NCBI GenBank assembly: GCA_019843655.1
Contig: JACDQD010000010.1
Location: forward strand, 8,043,637-8,107,636
DNA length: 64,000 bases
Source: Lethocerus indicus
Taxonomy: Eukaryota; Arthropoda; Insecta; Hemiptera; Belostomatidae
Direction of reading: 5' to 3'
Shown here: positions 1 through 13,327 of the stretch, piece after piece
How the letters are laid out: each line of letters opens with the position of its first letter
How positions within the stretch are numbered: position 1 is the stretch's first letter
The notes under the pieces: model-generated
What the model was told of the DNA's origin: nothing
Databases searched by the model: none
Seen by the model: only the letters and a program-made list of their open reading frames with translations
Made by a program: the position numbers and the translations under genes

Positions 1-1286
1 TCTTCATATAAAGAATAGTGTTACTTAATTCAGAAAATATACCATCCACTGTGGTGTACTTATTCAAAATTTCCTGTAGCCATTGTTTGTTGACCCACCA
101 AAAAAATTATTTACAATATATATCAAAATATTGTGAAGCACATAACTTGGTAATAAATTTAATCAAAATGAAAATTACTGAGGAACAATAGATAAGTAAG
201 ATGGATCAGAGGTCAGGTTCAATTGACAAATATTTAAATTTCCTCTTTTATTTCTCTAAAGCTCTCAGAAGCATATAATAAATACATTGGGTGTAAAAAA
301 TTGTTTAATATGGTACCAATTTTAGTTTCAGAATCATAGATTGTGTAAATATCACAATTACAAAAATATAATAATGTGCAATGGGTTAAGAAACTATGAG
401 TTATCAAAAAAGGAGTAATCTAAGTTTCAATCTATTGAGAAACAATCCCATTGACTTCTATATGAGCAATTGTGCTTTTGTGAACAGAATTTACACTTAG
501 CACATAGTGTTCATACATAACAGTACCCCTATCAAACAAATGGTAAAAGATAAAATTGAGGGATTATGCCAGGTATTAATTTTAATTTATAAGAAAGGCA
601 AAAAATGAAATAAACATGAAGAATGAAAATAACAGATTAATTTTAGAAGCAAATGTAAAACAGAAGTACATGCATAGTGAGATGAAGATGGCACCAGATT
701 TGGAACAGGCAAAATTGATTAAAAGAATACCAAAAAAATAGGGATAATAACGTGGACGTTTGACAAGTCATTTAAAATATGTTAAAACCCCCATAAATAA
801 ATCATAAAATTAACGTAATAAATAAAATGTGTTGGGTATCAATCTTTCATGAGAGTACTGGGCACTGCAAACATTTTTACAAGTGGTAAGTCACAATTGA
901 TATAAAAACACTGAGAGGGTTATATCTGTAATATACAGATATAAATCTGTAACTTACAACTGTAAATCAAATAAAAGTTGTGCAAGTTCAATTTACTACA
1001 ACTTTTAGCTGAAATGTCTTTCTTTAATGGTAAAATTTTAGTACAAATTTTTAGATAACCTCAAATTCCTAACGTTATATTTTTGGTTCAGCTGAAAGTG
1101 CTTGAAACATTGTAAATGAGGTACCATGGTTTCTACACACACTAGCCCTTTGAGTGGTAATTTAAAATTTCAGACAAACAAAAATTAAAACACGGGATTA
1201 CCGTGCATAACATTAATATTTTATGACAAATGTGTATGACACCTACATAACAGAATAAATGAATAGTAATGTCAGAGCTCTCTTAC
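1..1286. other. AT-rich intron of the rhinoceros-like gene, no exon seen
   Basis: This stretch follows a good donor site (GTAAGA on the minus strand at 1286) and runs to the left edge. It is AT-rich with stops in all frames. I saw no conserved coding segment, so it is probably intron, with the PHD-finger exons lying outside the window. Confidence 0.5.
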
Positions 1287-4200
1287 AGTTTGAAATCAGT
1301 ATGAGGTTTAGATGTTGGGACCGTCTGAGTGATCACAGTAACAGTTGGGCCGGGCAGTGAATCAGGGTTGACAGGAACTTGGACTCCGCGCTCCCACTCT
1401 TGCTTCCACGGATCGTTTATCACCCAATATTCATCAGCGGTCAGCGGTTCAGAGTCCGGTAATTTCATAGCACTTATAAGGTCTTTCCGGAATAGCTGCA
1501 GGGGGGGGGAAAAAGAAATAATCACGTTACAAAAAATGTAATGAGAAAAAGAGTAATGGAATACTCTGAAAGTAGTATATTATCGGTACAAACATTTCCC
1601 AGTTTTAAATACCGACATATTCCAATGTACGCACTAGCTTACATCTAGTTAACAATTGAGTCCTAATGGTATTAAATTCGTAACCTCAAATGTTTTGACT
1701 ACAACCACTCTAAATGAGTTGCCTCATGTTACATCAAACTTTATCTGCTGGCTTACATTCTTCTTTTTTTAAATAAATTTTAAATTATATAATTAATACT
1801 AATAGTATATAATATTTGATACTTTGTTAATATTTAATAATGGATGTATACTGAAGAAAGATTAAAATTACTAGCAACCCATGAAGGGATACTAAAAATT
1901 TCTCATTACAGTTTGTGAAATCCTACTTTCAAAATCCTAATGTTTTCAAAATCATTCAAGTTCAATACGTTAAATTCTGCTGAGCAATATTATCACGGAT
2001 ATCTTACAATAAAGTTTTCAAACTCCCTCCCTACTGGGGTTTCTAGCCATATCTATTTTAAAATTATGACTTTCTACATTTAAAAATGCATAAGGAAATG
2101 CTGTTCCTCTGTTACAGAGGCATCACAATGCCTGCATTAAAGTCAAATATATCCTGTCTGTAATGGAGATTATACCTCAGCGGGTGCCTCTGAAGAACTT
2201 CTATTGTATATTGTAGATATTTTGAGATCTGAGTTTGGACGAGGTGTCCATCCTTCCGAGGTGGCCTCTTCCTCCTCCGCCACTGCCACCGAACGCCCCT
2301 TGCGTCTCTTTGTCGCCACTAACAAAAAAGGATACAAAAGATTATGATTTATAAAATTATAGATGATATGTTTCTACCTTGAAATAATACCAAAACAGAG
2401 AACCGATAATACCAAAACAGAGAACCGACCATCAGTAATCATTTGAAATGAATTTCAGTTCAGACAACTAAGGACTAATGATTTTTAATTATAGAACAGT
2501 TGATGCTCCTGAGGATTTTAATCATTCATTAGAAATGGCATTGTAACATTATAAACATTATTAATTAGTTATTTTTTCATATTAAAACAAATGATAAGTA
2601 ATCAATGTAGTTCATTATTAGAGTTTAATTCCAACATATTATTATTATTATTATTATTATTAAACAGAGAAAACCACTGTCAGCAGAACAAATGACAATC
2701 AGAATTCTTTTTCAATATATTAATCCTTGTAAATGTGCAATTTAGAGTAAGAATATTACAGTACAGAAGACATGAACATTTAAGATTAATCATTTTTTTT
2801 ATTCATGACCAGTTATTGCATAATAGTCAGTAATAATTATTTCTTATTGGTATTTGGCAAAATTAATAATTATTTTGCTCTCAGGTCACAAATATGACAA
2901 TAAATAAAATATTAATTCCAAAAGAACACTTTCCTAAAAAAAAATTGAGTTTAATATTGAAAATTACACAAATGAATTGAAATTAAAATTTTACTAGGGC
3001 TTTTGATTTAAAATTCATGAATACATTCTAACTCTTAACTAAATGCTAAATCTTTAAATTAGATTTTTTAATTTGCTGATAAGTTACAACCTGTTAGCAC
3101 ACAAGTTAATCACTTTATACCAAACATGAAATTTACATCCAATGACAAATACTGCAAAGTTTTATAAAAAAAATAAGTTTTTATCCATTATACATGTACA
3201 GTGTTGTGATGCAAGTTCAGGAAATAGAATATTGATGCATAATTATAGAAAACAAAGAATAGATTTCAAGTTAATATTATAATTAAAAAAATATTCTATA
3301 CATGAATTTATTAGTATTTTTACTATTTTTAATAGACCATTAAAATTTAATAATAATTGAGTGCTTTCTTTAATATATATTCATTATTCATAATTTAAAT
3401 GTATAACCTAAATTTAGAGCTTCATTTAAAATGTCCATTTTATTGGAGCTGCACACAATTTCATACAAGATTAATTAGAACAACTGTATACCTTCGCGAA
3501 TTATATTTTGATGCCCAATGACAAAAATAAACACTATTCCACAAACAGATGCCTCAAAACAATTTTCTGTAGCAGTAAACACAAACAAATGGAACAATAA
3601 TTAATTCACATAACTGATTTTATATGGTGGGTTGAAAAAAATTAATGAATATAATAAATTAAAATAAAGTCATTAAATACATACAAAGTCAACAAAAAAT
3701 TTGAGTAATTTACAGGCAGATTAATTTTATAAAAAGTAGGTAATTCAAAAGGAAATATACGAGAAAAAATATATAAGAGTTGTGTTTAGTATTTTATAGA
3801 ATGCAGTTGTTACACAACTGCAATGATACAAATCAAATTCTTTCTGAGTTAAAAATAAATATTAATTGTTCAGTTGAACTAAAATATAAAAATGAAAACA
3901 TAAATATTTTATGTGCACTTAATACATTAATTAAAATATATAAAAATGAATTAAACATAAAAAGATTGTTTACAGGTATGTAAATATAAATTCCTACTAG
4001 ATTTGAATCTCACACCTATGACTTATTGATCCAAAAGCATAAACATCAAATTGAAATAGAAACAAATACATCCCCTCACGTCCTGCCTGGTTCCCATAGA
4101 CTTCTATACAAATTTTGGCCAAATGCCATCATAGAGTTGAATTTGCACTAAATGCTTAGTGCCCACAACGCAAGAACAAAACTGAGAAATATCAAAAATG

Positions 4201-5236
4201 GGAGCCAAGAATGTGTACTTAAAATTATAGCCCAATTTTTTTTCCTAAACACATGCAGAGCCTACAGGTATTTTCTGTTATATTAACTGTCATTGAGTGA
4301 ATCTAATATTTAATTACACAGTTTAATTAGTAGGATTCAGTATAAATAAATTAGCAGTATTAGTAGTAATAGCACAACATTTTTTTTAACAAGAACAACA
4401 CTGATTAAATTAAATTTTGATAAAAATTTGAATGGTACAATATTTATATCTTTCAATAATATAAAATGAAGCTGAACTGATTAACATCAGACTGAAGAAA
4501 TATATTTCCAAAAAGGTTAACTAAAAATATTAACAAATATTTAACTACTTTTCAGAATTAAAGCAGAGGTAATAGCATTTTGTAATATTTGATAAAGTTG
4601 TTATTTTTAAGTATTTAGAGAATCAAATAACAGGTGACAAACTGTGATTATATTTATGTAGAAATTAAAGCCACACTGAATCACTGATACTGATATTAAA
4701 GTCAACAAGAAACTGTGACTCTCATCAACGTCAATTCCCATTATCTTTATCCTCAATGTCTATCCCAAGATTGTGCAACACTCATCTTTTTATGCATTCT
4801 CAACAAAGGTGTTTCTATAAATAAGGAAGCTATATCCAGGGTCAAATATGCCAATGAATCCCAAAATTCTGTCTTGGTAAATCATCATTTGGCACTGACA
4901 GATAATTCACTTATACATAGGACTGATACAGCCTAATATGTATATTTCAGGTATACCGTAGTGCAGAATGCTGACAGCATAGAAGCATAACAATAGATCA
5001 GAACCATTAAAACTTGAACAAAAGCATTACAATATAGGTATAAAATTATTATAATAATTCCTTAATAACGCAATAAATTATTAGGCATCAAATATGGGCA
5101 CATCAAAATAAAATATATTAATGACCAATGAATATGTTTGGACTGTTTGAATCATAACTAAAACTGATAAAGAAAAACAGTACTCACCCGGACCATCATC
5201 TAAGCGGTTTGCTTGGCGTTTGCCACGTTGTGACAT
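1287..5236 (-). CDS. rno: Rhinoceros/JADE-type PHD-finger protein, N-terminal part (partial at left edge)
   Basis: Coding exons on the minus strand are 5188-5236, 2176-2318 and 1287-1495, giving the first 133 residues. The start MSQRGKR at 5236 resembles the N-terminus of Drosophila rhinoceros. Exon 2 encodes a basic then acidic stretch (TKRRKGRS, AEEEEATSEGW). Exon 3 carries the conserved JADE segment before the PHD fingers (FRKDLISAMKLPDSEP, then DPWKQEWERGVQVPV). The joins use GTGAGT, GTATAA and GTAAGA donors and keep frame (phases 1, 0, 2). JADE proteins are scaffolds of the HBO1/KAT7 histone acetyltransferase complex. Drosophila rno restrains EGFR signalling in the eye. The PHD/ePHD and C-terminal parts are not in the window. 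A 5' UTR acceptor lies at 5285, so at least one upstream non-coding exon exists. A JADE1-3-like naming is equally valid. Confidence 0.88.
2384..2427. repeat. Perfect tandem duplication of a 22-bp unit
   Basis: The 22-bp unit at 2384-2405 is repeated exactly at 2406-2427, just upstream of rno exon 2 in the intron. Two identical adjacent copies suggest a recent slippage or repair event. No function is inferred. Confidence 0.9.
2637..2663. repeat. (ATT)n microsatellite
   Basis: A run of about nine ATT units lies inside the rno intron. Confidence 0.9.
2664..5187. other. rno intron between coding exons 1 and 2, nothing recognised
   Basis: The stretch is AT-rich with short chance ORFs only (for example 3780-3983 and 4715-4936). 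These have no recognisable domain and extreme A/T codon composition. It is bounded by the exon 1 donor at 5187 and the exon 2 acceptor at 2319. Confidence 0.6.
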
Positions 5237-5284
5237 TATGATATGAGCTCCTCAGTGAATAGACCTCTTATGCAGCATTACAGC

Positions 5285-7327
5285 CTAAAACAAAAACCAA
5301 AAGTACATTAATAACGAAACACAAATTTTATATTTCACATAATAAACAAAAGAAGATTCCTTGAATCCCATCCCAAGGAACAGTTTGAGTTGAAAAACAA
5401 AGCAGACAACAACCAACACGACATGTTTCAATTTCAAATCATTACCCGATTAATCAACTAGCCATATGTAGTCATGTATATAAATGATAATTTATACTAG
5501 TATTTCATACATTCTGACATCATTACAATAAGTAAAAAGCTTAATGAAAAATAAAAAGTCTTCACAAATAAGGTCCATGCTAGAGGTTTTTAATATATAC
5601 GCATTTATTTTTGCGAATAAACAGAATCTTAAATCTGAAACAGAAAACACATTTTGGTTTAAATGAGAATATGGTGGAAAAGATACAAACTCTCTTCAAC
5701 ATGTTAAACAAAAAGCAGATATGGAACCCTAATGCTATATTGAGTACAATATTTTATATAAGGTCCTTAAAAAGTGGAAGGATTCATTTAGAGGGGGGAA
5801 AAAAGTATGCTGAAAACAGTTTTACAACAGCCAGGAAAAGCTCAATGAAGAAAAAATGTCTCAACAGACGTAATGAATGAGTCTAGTTCAAAGGTCTTAC
5901 AATGATGATAACAGATGCATTGGCACTTATGTTTCAAGAAATACACAGCATGCTATAGGTAATGTGGTTTTTCTCCTTCACTTTTTCGCAAATTGTAAGC
6001 AACTAAAAACTATAAACTTGAGATGTAACAGTAGAGAATATAAATCTTCAAAATTTATTATAAAACTTTTTGAATGAAATGTCTTTCAATAATAATAATC
6101 ATTTTTATTTTCAAATAATATGTTCCAAGAAAAATATAATATAAATAAGAACATGTAATTTCACTATAGCACAACTGTAATATTATATTTAAATTTTACT
6201 GCTTACAAGCAGTTTGTTTTCTGATACCAATATCACTTCTCAAGTCATAAACAAAAACTTCATAACCTGCACATAAAGATTAATCAATGGATGCTAATAT
6301 TAATGAAAATGAATACTACAATCAACTTTTGGGTCAAAATATCTTTTAGACCGGTATTTTAATATGTAGAACTAGTTAATGTAATAACTTTTAATGACAG
6401 ACATAGAATTCATAAAATTAACATTACTTATACACAGGATTATACAAATGTCACTTTTACTTTATATAGTCACTTAAATTTCAGTCACATAATTGGCATA
6501 AGACCACAAAGAAAGCCAGAAGTCCTACTTCAAAGCATGTATTTTAATGCAAATAATATGTTCAGCACCAGTATCACAACTGTTGATAATTTCGTGAAGC
6601 CAATATCTAGTAAAACACGATTCCTTTCACCAATTATTAAGCACAAAGACAAAAATCTAAAGATGACACCGACAACAATGAATTTTTAGTTTAAGAAATT
6701 AAAAAAAAACCCCTCTCATAAATAAGAATATTTTTAATTGATTTCACCACGTAATGGAAGGACACAAACAGAAAAGCACGTATTATATACGAACATTCAA
6801 AAATGGCACAGTAAGAGCATAGTACAAGACAAACAAAATTATAAAAGAAATAAATCACAACCCAATAATGAACATGCTCAGGTTGAAAATATATTTAAAA
6901 AAAAATACCTATGCTACTTTTTGAAGGACTCAAAAACAGAACCACTGAATAGGACCCTCAAATCTCAAAAAAAGTTATTGACAACTTGTTAGCAATGATA
7001 GTGTCACACTTTTTCAATAGAAGTACACAATATAAAAGAAAAGAAAACAACAGGATAGAACTCCACCACTTAGTTGTAGCCACACACACATAGACATAAA
7101 CAGAAAATGATTGCAGATATCTTCAAGTAATGTTAATTCCATTATTGAAATTTTATTTCAACATAAATTAAAAGTTCCCATCATGCACACTGAAATCCAT
7201 TATTTCTAAATGATAATGCTCTCTACAATAATCTTGAATCTAACTGCACTATATCTTCAATTTCACCAAGGAGAGGGTAGCCAAACATTCTGCTAAAATC
7301 CTGCATCCCACTTAACAATAACAATGT

Positions 7328-7375
<48 letters not shown>

Positions 7376-8980
7376 TTTTTCTATTCATTTTGTATTGTTT
7401 ATTAAATCAAAAGTTATTCTTTCACTTGATGATATTAACACCTGTTATTTGATAATCACTGACTCCTCATATTGGGGTACAAATTAATGATTCTACATAT
7501 TATTTTCTACACTTAAAGTGATAGTAAATGGAGTTTATATCTACAAGAATGGTGTTTAGATTCATTTATCATTCTTTTGATATTTGGATTCATAATATTC
7601 AAAGAATATATTGTTTATCACCATTGTATGCAAGGTAATAAATGTGAAAAATCTGACAATGCCAGCAAAGGACAATCAAGCATGAGTGGGGTCTAAAATT
7701 TAATCTTGTACACCTTAAAAAAATTAACATCGGCAGGTATAATAAAGAACAGATCGAATTGATAACAAAATGGAAATACAATTATTTCCATTTATCCATT
7801 TGACACGCATTCAGGCATGGTTGATTACAGATAGAGGTTATAACGTGTTTATACGCAGAATTCAAATTGAAATCCCTTTCCTCCTTAAATAATTAAATGT
7901 TTTTTGAGAATTTATAGTTTAACATCAGTCAAAATGGTCAACGGCAGCAATATTATTCGATAAGAGGTATCTGTACGAACTAAAGAGAACACGAATATAA
8001 AAGCAGATCAGTCACTCGTGTAAAATACATATGTACACATACGAAACGTATATGTGTACACAAGTATCGAAAAGAGGATTAACCGCAGCTAGTAACAGTG
8101 TGTGCAAATAACAACACAGCAAAATTTGACTAGATGTGCAAAAGTAAAAAAGTCACGACATTCCAAACGCCCTCATTCGCCCAAAACCCGCGATAATTAC
8201 GTGCAGAAGACAGGTTTACTACATGGCATGGTGTTACTAAAAATTAAAAACCGCCGTCGCGACAATTGTAAATAAATCATTCGACGGCGGGCAGAGAAAG
8301 TAAAGAAGTATATAAATCCTAAATTAAAAGCGGTAATAAATGGGGGGAAATGTATATACAACTGGTTTCAAAAAATCTATTTGCCTCTCTACAACATAGA
8401 AAATTTTAAAATCAAAACAAATTACCGCATTATTAATTTTGACCGCTCGTACAGTACGAAGCATACTGTTAACAAGCAGTGCGTCCACAAAGTTAATCCG
8501 GAAACTGCTTTGCTGCCCGAGGCCGGCCTGTTTATTTCGTTATCATCGGCAACAAATTACTTGTAGATTGCTGCAAGTCGATTAGATACATAATTAGCTA
8601 AGAGTCGAACAACAACTGAATTGAATTCTCAAAACTGTAACTAGCACAAACTGATTCTTTTTCTAATTCAATTTTACACATTTGCTTTGTAGCATTGTGA
8701 AAAACAGGAGATGAATTCAACAACACTTTTTTCAGATACGTGAACAACGAGAACACATTAGTTACAATTTTAATAAGCATTTGCATTCGCAAATGATAAT
8801 GCAAGTGATAGTGATTTGATCAAAATAAAGAGGATTGTAAATGAACAGTTGTTTCTGATTGCGAATGAGTCCTGATACGAAAGAACAAAAATCATCATCA
8901 ATATGATATGATGAAGAGCCACCGAACAAAAAACAGTCAATAATTTTAACAATAAAGCCACCATAAGAAAGCATACTCAC
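5285..8980. other. AT-rich 5' intron region of rno, no gene seen
   Basis: The region runs upstream from the acceptor (TTTTAG) of the start-codon exon. It contains a (TA)n microsatellite at 7334-7366 and chance ORFs at 5611, 5877, 6738, 7599 and 8381. None of these has a recognisable motif. The likeliest role is 5' UTR intron of the minus-strand rno gene. Confidence 0.5.
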
Positions 8981-9243
8981 TACATATTTGAGGTGGATGA
9001 AGTAGATATTATTAAATGTTGTCGCCACAGTGAAATATCTGCAAACACACACGCAAACTAAATTACAGACAACTCTTGAGTACAGAAATTCACATTTTGT
9101 TATAGCACAAACACACAAAATCATTAATTACTAACGTTTAAACACTTTCCGATCAATTATCACATTCACTGTTCAATAATTCATCGTTAATCCGTATTAT
9201 ATGCACCAATCGAACAAGCCTCCAATGTAATGAAAAACTAACC
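8981..9243 (-). other. rno: Candidate 5' UTR exons of rno
   Basis: On the minus strand, 8981-9038 is bounded by a TTTGCAG acceptor and a GTGAGT donor, which fits a 58-nt internal exon. A second candidate exon ends at 9243 with a GCAG/GTTAGT donor. Both lie between the CpG-rich block and the coding start exon, where 5' UTR exons are needed. Splice signals alone support this; no coding role is claimed. Confidence 0.3.
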
Positions 9244-9369
9244 TGCACGATATAGACATTTCTTCATAATTTACCAAAATCCATAGATTTTACAATGAAA
9301 ATTATGCATAAATGACTACTATATTCCCTCATAATTGTTATTAAAGAGTTAATTCAAAGGTCAAAGGGG

Positions 9370-10720
9370 TTTTATTAACTTTTCAATGACAATAGAAAAT
9401 GTAAACCGAGTAAGGTTTCAAAATGGCTTAAAACCACAGGAAAGGATGACACAAACGGCCGGATATAAAAGAGACGGTGGGTCCAAAGCAGGAACGGCAC
9501 AAAAATAGAGGGAAAGGCCGAGTAATAGAACCTATTCTGATGGGCAACATAACCAAAACACAAGTAGTAGCGTTGGCAGAGGAGACCGTGCCCGAGGTGA
9601 AACGGAGTTAGAATCTTTTCGGTAATCGGTGACGGTAAAACGCGAGGTCAAAAGACGGCCGAAAATCACGGCGAGGGACGCACTGAAAAAGATAAGCGGT
9701 CTCTAATGAAAGATGGCTCTCTCTCTCAAATAGGCCATTAATGATGTAAACATTGGACTGGGCTACTGACCACGGCGTCCGGGGGCCGGTTCCACAGCCG
9801 TCGCCAATTTTCACCCTCGTTCAAACCGCCTCCGGGCTCCCGACGCGCGAGACAATATCAATTTTCGGTATTAAAACATCGATTACACCAGCAATTAAGC
9901 CTATCCCACGGCAACATTTCGGGCCTATTAACATTGACAACACAGATGGCAGCACTGGGCGTATACATTTCTTTTTACGCCGCACGCAGGTAATTATCGT
10001 TTACCGGACTCCGGTATTAAATTTTCTGAGGGACGTTCCCGGTTAGGGAACTCCGCTCTATCGAGGTACTAGGAATAACGAGAGACGATCAGGATGCCCG
10101 GGGGGGAGTGGTCGGGAGCGGTAAGAGATACGCAATAGGGGGTGTCCCTGTCATCGGACTAACCAACATGTCCCCGTTTACTGTCTGGGCGCTTACCGCA
10201 TCCGAAATGCTGGCCGCGGCCGGGGTCCCGAGATCCGGCCCTTTATCCCCTTAGGGAAGGCACGCACTCGACTTTACCGACCGCTAAATACCGAGATATA
10301 CTGTCGTTTGGCGCCATCCTGCCCGAAAAAATAACTGTAGAAGTTAAGGTCACGTGACCCGACTACGAGATCTCGGCATTCGCGAGAAATTTTTGAGATC
10401 CAGATTCTTGCAGGGCGGCCAACGCCCTCATACCCGGAATTAAAAAACCTGCCGTCTTCGATTTTCCTATCAGGTATTAAATCCGAACCGACTGCCTCTC
10501 CTTCTATTCCTACATTTATATTGACTCCGAGTTCCACAAAAAGCAACTGGGTCCTTTAATAAAGCTCGTAATGGCGCCGCGCCACGACCGCCAATCTTTA
10601 CGCGGCCGCCATTTCTTCGAATTCGATTTTCCCCATTCCCGAAAGATATTAGGGATCTGTTATTTAGAAATATGAATGCGACTTGTTTATTTCCCAGCAA
10701 CTCCTCCCTTTCTTCTTCTT
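9370..10720. promoter_or_regulatory. CpG-rich block between rno and Nxt1, probable rno promoter
   Basis: Base composition changes abruptly from AT-rich to CpG-rich at about 9.4 kb and back at about 10.7 kb. Similar blocks sit at the 5' ends of BTBD10/ArfGAP1, SMYD4 and ATG13, so this is most likely the promoter region of rno. The several 60-100 codon ORFs here on both strands reflect the lack of AT-rich stop codons and show no domain. Confidence 0.5.
10348..10359. promoter_or_regulatory. Palindromic E-box (GGTCACGTGACC)
   Basis: This 12-bp perfect palindrome is centred on CACGTG and includes GTCACGTGAC. That matches the consensus bound by MiT/TFE and related bHLH-Zip factors (CLEAR-type E-box). 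It sits inside the CpG-rich block between two divergent genes. Binding is inferred. Confidence 0.4.
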
Positions 10721-10920
10721 CTTTATACTATCCGTTCTTTAAGTGAATGTCATCGATGCGTATGGAATTTAAATACGTTTTATAAATCTTGGAAGGAAAC
10801 ATTTTTCAGAAAATTTGGTTAAGTAAATGCGTTGAAAATAAACCCCGTTCCTTCTAAATTTATCATCATTTATGATCATCGAAATAACTTGTTATATAAT
10901 ATGTGCATGCGTAAGTGCGC

Positions 10921-10922
10921 AC

Positions 10923-10995
<73 letters not shown>
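10921..10995. repeat. (CATA)n-(TA)n compound microsatellite
   Basis: ACAT tetranucleotide units run into an uninterrupted TA run. The ORF reading YIYIYI across it is an artefact of the repeat. Confidence 0.95.
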
Positions 10996-11000
<5 letters not shown>

Positions 11001-11197
11001 GAATAAAAATTCGAGAAAATAAATCGTTGTGTATTGGATTTAAGACTACGTAAAAATAATTTTGAAAAAATGTTCTCCTTTGTTCTTTTTCGTTTGACAT
11101 GTAAAGAACAAGTTTCAAGTGGCAAACTAATTACAGTAAAACTGGAAGAGAAGGCGCTACGAAATCCGTTACAACCTGATCAATCGGGTTTGGGGAG

Positions 11198-11205
11198 TGA
11201 CGTCA
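11198..11205. promoter_or_regulatory. CRE/ATF palindrome in the Nxt1 promoter
   Basis: A perfect TGACGTCA lies 85 bp upstream of the Nxt1 start codon, the typical position of a CREB/ATF site near a housekeeping transcription start. The function is inferred from the motif. Confidence 0.45.
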
Positions 11206-11289
11206 TAAAGTAAGCTCGGTTCAAATACCAAGTGGACACTGTTCGCAGGTTATCGTTCGTCGGCACGTTTATTCGTAATATTTGACAGG

Positions 11290-13327
11290 ATGGATCAGGT
11301 TAGAAGGGTTTACAACCCCAGATACTATTCCTTGACGAAATATAGTTTTATTCTTTAAGTAAAGCACAATTCAACATCTCCCTTCTAGTCAACAAAATTG
11401 TTTTTATTTACACAGTGCGTGTTGAGTGTGTGTTAAATGACAGTGGAAACCACTCAAGTCGAATTCGTCAGAAGCATATCTTTATGTTTTTGGAAGTTAA
11501 GCTAACTCGAAATCTTGTATCCATTCAAACTTAACCCACTGTTATAATAGCATAATACTAACAAGATTGTAATGTATGAACATTCAGTATGTTGACTGAC
11601 AACTATTAACAGAATATTCTGTGTCTATAGACCTGAATTTACATCTTAAGTAATGTGCAAAAGGCATCGACAGCTAAGTTTTATTAACTGGAATAAACTT
11701 ATTAACTGGAAGTATTGGATTTTCTGGGTCGAAACCTGTTTTTTCAAAGTGACAAGTTATTTTTTTTATAAAAGCTGTCACGAAAGTTGTATGGATGTGT
11801 CTTGACTTCACGTTCTTCTGTTTTTATTGTTGCATTTACTAAATATTTTTCATGCTTCCTGTTCTAAAAGCCGCTATCTTTGCACCTGTTTTCATTCTGA
11901 TTCATTTATATGAATTAATATCATGGGCTTTTAATAATGGTCATCAAGGAAAATTGTACAACATTGTGCATAACATTCATTACTGTTTGCATAATATTGT
12001 GCAAAAAGTCAAAGGTGCTAAATGAGTTCATGTTTTATGTGGGTATACTTTGTCATCATTATTAGAAATTCCACTTTTAAATATAAATCTGATATCTTAA
12101 AGTTATTTTGTTATTTTTTTTTTAGCAGGACCTAAAATCTCAGGTTGACCAGGCATGCAGGACAGCCGAAGATTTTACAAAACATTATTATGAGAACTTG
12201 GACAAGAGACGACATGTAAGTTGACAATAGTGTTAATAAAACTGGTTCAGATTTTTATTATGATATAATGGAGGAATATTTAAAAGGGGAGGAACAGAAA
12301 AAAAATTGGTTTCAATTTAAAATATTATTTCATTTATTTACAAAAATAATTTATTGTGACTTTTAATAGTTTTTAATACAAGTCCAAATACGTTATTTTA
12401 AATAAAGAACATTATGTTCAATTAAAAAATGTGTATTTATAGAAATGCTTCAATGTTCTCTTTCATGTCTATACTTGTTTATGTTATCATGTACTAAGTT
12501 GTGTTTGATTTTTACAGCTTATACAGCGAATGTACATGGACACCGGAGTATTAGTTTGGAATGGCAATGGTACCACTGGTAAAGATGCGATTGGGAAATT
12601 CCTGATGGAACTTCCTGTCAGTGAACACACTTTGAACACGCTAGATTCACAGAGGATATTAGGTAATATATATTTCTGGATCAATACTATATAAATTTGC
12701 TAGTTATCATATGGTACCTTGTATAACTGAACGCAAGTAGTTTGAATATTTCTTCTAAAATTGCATTAGAAAATATGTACTTTTTATTGAACTTGAAATG
12801 TGGTACAATAGAAAAACAAATTACTTCAGTAAACAGTATGTGAATAATTAACAGTTTTTTGCTTATGAATTCACACTTCTTTCTTAGTTTAATGTTTAAG
12901 CTGATTGATAACTTTGTCAACCTGCATATAACTTGTTTAAAGTTCTATAGATTATCATTTGAACAGTGTTAAGTTCTGTACCAATATATTTCAACATTGA
13001 CGAGTTAAATATTTTATTACTTGTGTGTTGAATGCATTTTAATACATTTTTGGGAATTGAGAATATAATTGTTAATTTTCATGTACTCCATGTAAAAATT
13101 TATAAAACACTCATTGTTGAAATTACAAATGAATCAGTCTTGTTCTCTTATTTGCCACAGATTCAGCTGTCTTGAACAAGATGGCTTTTCTGATCAAAGT
13201 AACAGGAATAGTCAAATTCCAAGGGAAAATGGGCCGTACATTCACACAGTCATTCATAATCACCAACCAAGAGGACAAATGGAAAATTGTCAGTGACTGC
13301 TACCGCTTTCTTGAATCTGTTCCATAA
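11290..13327 (+). CDS. Nxt1: NTF2-related export protein (p15), mRNA export cofactor
   Basis: Exons are 11290-11298, 12129-12215, 12518-12662 and 13161-13327, encoding 135 residues, close to human NXT1 (140). Exon 1 encodes only MDQ. The protein has the NTF2-like fold pattern: VDQACRTAEDFTKHYYENLDKRR for the first helices, then LVWNGNG, IVKFQG, RTFTQSFIIT and a C-terminal WKIVSDCYRF. NXT1 dimerises with the NTF2-like domain of NXF1/TAP and carries mRNA through nuclear pores. Exon 2 has a tandem NAGNAG acceptor (AGCAG at 12124-12128), so an extra Gln (MDQQ) is equally possible. Splice phases are 0, 0, 1. The stop TAA is at 13325-13327. The gene is convergent with BTBD10 downstream. Confidence 0.94.

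Noticed and set aside
430..530. Apparent similarity between about 440-520 and 4090-4180 (CCCAT-GACTTCTATA blocks)
   Set aside because: Only short scattered matches; too weak to call a repeat family without alignment statistics.
8381..9124. ORFs of 61-120 codons near 8.4-9.1 kb
   Set aside because: Overlapping frames with low-complexity residues and no motif; a 5' UTR exon with splice signals explains the region better.
9608..10700. Several 68-97 codon ORFs in the CpG-rich block
   Set aside because: ORFs on both strands and overlapping frames; expected from GC-rich sequence with few stops.
10876..11118. ORF with YIYIYIYI run (minus)
   Set aside because: It is created entirely by the CATA/TA microsatellite.
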